From: XN24 sp047921455
GTDB taxonomy: Bacteria; Pseudomonadota; Gammaproteobacteria; Steroidobacterales; XN24
Assembly (NCBI GenBank): GCA_047921455.1
Contig: JBLRWC010000040.1
Location: 1 to 22,663 of the forward strand
Length of the DNA stretch: 22,663 nt
Direction of reading: 5' to 3'
Shown piece by piece: positions 21,010-22,663 of the stretch. The first letter of the stretch is position 1. The number at the start of each line of letters is the position of its first letter. Both the position numbers and the translations under genes were made by a program. The notes beneath the pieces were generated by a model. The model saw only the letters and a list, made by a program, of their open reading frames with translations. It searched no databases and was not told the DNA's origin.

Positions 21010-22076
21010 GGCAGGCGGCGCACGCGCGCCTGTTGCGCGTGTGCCTCGTCCAGGAAGGTGACCCGCGGGCGCATCGCCTCGGTCAACTCGATGCCGCCGT
21101 CCGCGTGCACCACCATGACCGCCGTGACGTCGAGCGCCCGCGCCATGGCCGGCCAGTCGGCCGGGCCCGCCACGAGTAGCGCGGTGGCGGCGGCGTCGGC
21201 GCGGCCGGCGTCGGGGTGCAGTACCGTCACCGCGGTGAGTCCCTCGGTCGGGTAGCCGCTGCGCGGATCGAGGATGTGGTGGTACCGGCGCCCCTGGTAT
21301 TCGAAATAGCGTTCGTAATCGCCGGAGGTGAACACGGCCTCGTCGGCGCGAATCTCCAGCGCGGCCAGGATGGCGGCGGCGCGCGGCGTGCGGATGCCGA
21401 TGCGCCAGGGCCGGGGGCCGCGCCGGCCGATGGCGCGCAGGTCGCCGCCCGCATTGACGATGGCGTGCTCGATCCCGTGCGCCCGCAACACCGCGATGCC
21501 GCGATCCACCGCCGCGCCCTTGACGAAGCCGCCCAGGTCGATGCGCGCGCCCGGTGGTCCGCTGACCCGGCCGTCCGCCGCGAGCAGCGCCGGCAACGGC
21601 GCGGCGCCGGCCAGCGCGGCTGTGATCTCGTCCGCCGGCGGCGGTGCGGTGGGCTGCGACTCGTCACGCGAGAAGCCCCACAGGCGCACCAGCGCGCCGA
21701 TACCCGGGTCGAACAGCCCGTCGCTGGCCTCGGTCAGCGCGGCGGCCTCGGCCAGCAACGCCGCCAGGTCGGCATCGGGCACGGCGGGCTCGCCCGCGGC
21801 GAGCGCCTGGTTGACGCGCCCCAGCGCGCCGTCACCCCAGGGGTCCCAGGCGCGGTGCAACTCGTGGAACAGCGCCTCGACGGCGCGTGCGGCCGCCGCG
21901 GCCTCGGCCGGCGGCGCCCCCCAGGTCGTGACGTCGACCAGCGTGCCCATGGCCATGAAGCGGTGCCGGGTTTCCTGTTCTGCGGCGCCCCGCTCGCAGC
22001 CGGCGGCGAGCAGCGCCACGGCGGCGAGTACCACCAGGGCCAGCCAGCGCGGCGACTGCGCGGCGCGGCCGTTCAA
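21006..22076 (-). CDS. apbE: FAD:protein FMN transferase, lipoprotein
   Basis: The product has 356 residues. It attaches FMN from FAD to Thr/Ser of target proteins outside the cytoplasm. The signal peptide has lipobox LAAGC with Cys27, so it should be a periplasmic lipoprotein. It has HRFMAMGTLVDV (about 38-49), GLFDPGIGALVRLWGF, the FAD-binding DLGGFVKGAAVDRG (K186, D191), VNAGGDLRAIG, TSGDYERYFEYQGRRYHHILDPRSGYP (HHILDPRSGYP at 266-276), and DAAATALLV. The active-site residues are all present, so activity is likely. The start overlaps the gshB stop by 4 bp. Candidate partners are the NusG_II and Gx proteins encoded just downstream; no RnfG or NqrC gene is in this window. Confidence 0.95.
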   Translation of the reverse strand: MNGRAAQSPRWLALVVLAAVALLAAGCERGAAEQETRHRFMAMGTLVDVTTWGAPPAEAAAAARAVEALFHELHRAWDPWGDGALGRVNQALAAGEPAVPDADLAALLAEAAALTEASDGLFDPGIGALVRLWGFSRDESQPTAPPPADEITAALAGAAPLPALLAADGRVSGPPGARIDLGGFVKGAAVDRGIAVLRAHGIEHAIVNAGGDLRAIGRRGPRPWRIGIRTPRAAAILAALEIRADEAVFTSGDYERYFEYQGRRYHHILDPRSGYPTEGLTAVTVLHPDAGRADAAATALLVAGPADWPAMARALDVTAVMVVHADGGIELTEAMRPRVTFLDEAHAQQARVRRLP

Positions 22077-22663
22077 CGCGTCTCCAGGCGCTGCTCGATG
22101 GCGTCGAACAGCCCGCTGCAGATGTTGTCGCCGTACAGCGCCTCGAGTTCCCGCACGCCGGTCGGACTGGTGACGTTGATCTCGGTGAGCTGGTCGCCGA
22201 TGACGTCCAGGCCGGCAAACAATATGCCCTTGTCGCGCAGCACCGGGCCGACCTTGGCGCAGATCTCGCGTTCGCGCGGCGTCAGGTCGCGGCCCTCGCC
22301 GCGCGCGCCGGCCGCCAGGTTGCCGCGGTTCTCGCCTTCAGCCGGAATGCGCGCCAGCGCGTGCGCGTAGGGTGCGCCGTCGATCACCAGGATGCGCCGG
22401 TCGCCGCCTGCGACGATTTCCGGCACGTAGCGCTGGATCATGGCGTAGCGCTGGTCATGCCCGGTGAGCGTCTCGAGGATCACGCCAGTGTTCGGGTCCC
22501 CCTGGCGGAGCACGAAAATAGAGCGTCCGCCCATGCCGTCCAGCGGCTTGACCACGGCGGCGCCGAACCGCTCGACGAAGCGGCGCATGTCTTTCATCGA
22601 GCGGGTCACCATGGTCTCGGGCGTGAACTCCGGGAACCACATTGTGTAGGCCTTTTCGTTGAC
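22073..22663 (-). CDS. gshB: Glutathione synthetase, C-terminal part (cut by the window edge)
   Basis: Only the last 196 codons are inside the window. The frame is open to the edge, beginning with VNEKAYT before MWFPEF. The ATP-grasp core is clear: TPETMVTRSMKDM, AVVKPLDGMGGRSIF, MIQRYVPEI..GDRRILVIDG, RIPAEGENRGNLAAG, GLDVIGDQLTEINVTSPTGVRELE. These match prokaryotic GshB, which joins gamma-glutamylcysteine and glycine to make glutathione. The stop overlaps apbE by 4 bp. gshB upstream of tonB-yqgE-ruvX is the usual gammaproteobacterial order, with the apbE trio inserted here. Confidence 0.96.
   Translation of the reverse strand, partial: VNEKAYTMWFPEFTPETMVTRSMKDMRRFVERFGAAVVKPLDGMGGRSIFVLRQGDPNTGVILETLTGHDQRYAMIQRYVPEIVAGGDRRILVIDGAPYAHALARIPAEGENRGNLAAGARGEGRDLTPREREICAKVGPVLRDKGILFAGLDVIGDQLTEINVTSPTGVRELEALYGDNICSGLFDAIEQRLETR

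Noticed and set aside
1..22663. Search for tRNA/rRNA genes, CRISPR arrays, insertion sequences and integrase sites
   Set aside because: No regularly spaced repeats, transposase motifs, terminal inverted repeats or recognisable RNA gene sequences were seen by eye; a structure-aware scan was not possible.

Overview
This window is a high-GC bacterial chromosome segment, densely coded and without mobile elements, RNA genes or CRISPR arrays that I can see. Gene content and order point to a gammaproteobacterium. The chain DUF4426 - yggT - proC - yggS / pilT - pilU and the chain gshB ... tonB - yqgE - ruvX - pyrB are, from memory, arranged much as in the Pseudomonas aeruginosa pilT/pilG neighbourhood. 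Compared with that remembered order, metX/metW, pyrR and pyrC are absent here. An apbE - NusG_II - Gx transporter block and a PyrK-like gene are present instead. No closer taxonomic placement is attempted.

Region 1 (1-4012, + strand): a small secreted protein, a secreted dipeptidyl-peptidase III (M49)-like protein whose zinc site looks destroyed, an L,D-transpeptidase and the nucleotide nucleosidase PpnN. Region 2 (4013-6546, +): a CRP-like operator, two small unknown ORFs, a membrane-anchored DUF6544-like protein, an FKBP lipoprotein and a short TonB-like protein preceded by an 18-codon upstream ORF. Region 3 (6567-10028, both strands): a PEBP/YbhB protein and ornithine aminotransferase on -, an alpha/beta hydrolase and a TerB-like protein on +, and an HU-family protein on - whose stop codon lies in a 15-bp tandem duplication.

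Region 4 (10152-16345): on -, yggS, proC, yggT and a DUF4426 lipoprotein. Divergent on + are pilT, pilU and a third, overlapping PilT/PilU-class ATPase. This triple ATPase set presumably powers type IV pilus retraction. Region 5 (22663-16353, all -): partial gshB, apbE, a NusG_II protein, a Gx-type membrane protein, tonB, yqgE, ruvX, pyrB and a PyrK-like iron-sulfur flavoprotein. These are joined by many 4-17 bp overlaps and read like one or two long transcripts. The apbE/NusG_II/Gx trio looks like a membrane or periplasmic redox-cofactor module. pyrB with the PyrK-like gene belongs to pyrimidine synthesis.

The points most worth a second look are the apparent pseudo-peptidase at 556-2037, the third retraction ATPase, the apbE trio between gshB and tonB, the PyrK-like gene fused by overlap to pyrB, and a repeated promoter layout (a -10-like hexamer exactly 6 nt before an ATG with no Shine-Dalgarno) suggesting leaderless mRNAs. 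All family calls come from reading motifs by eye; no database search was run.
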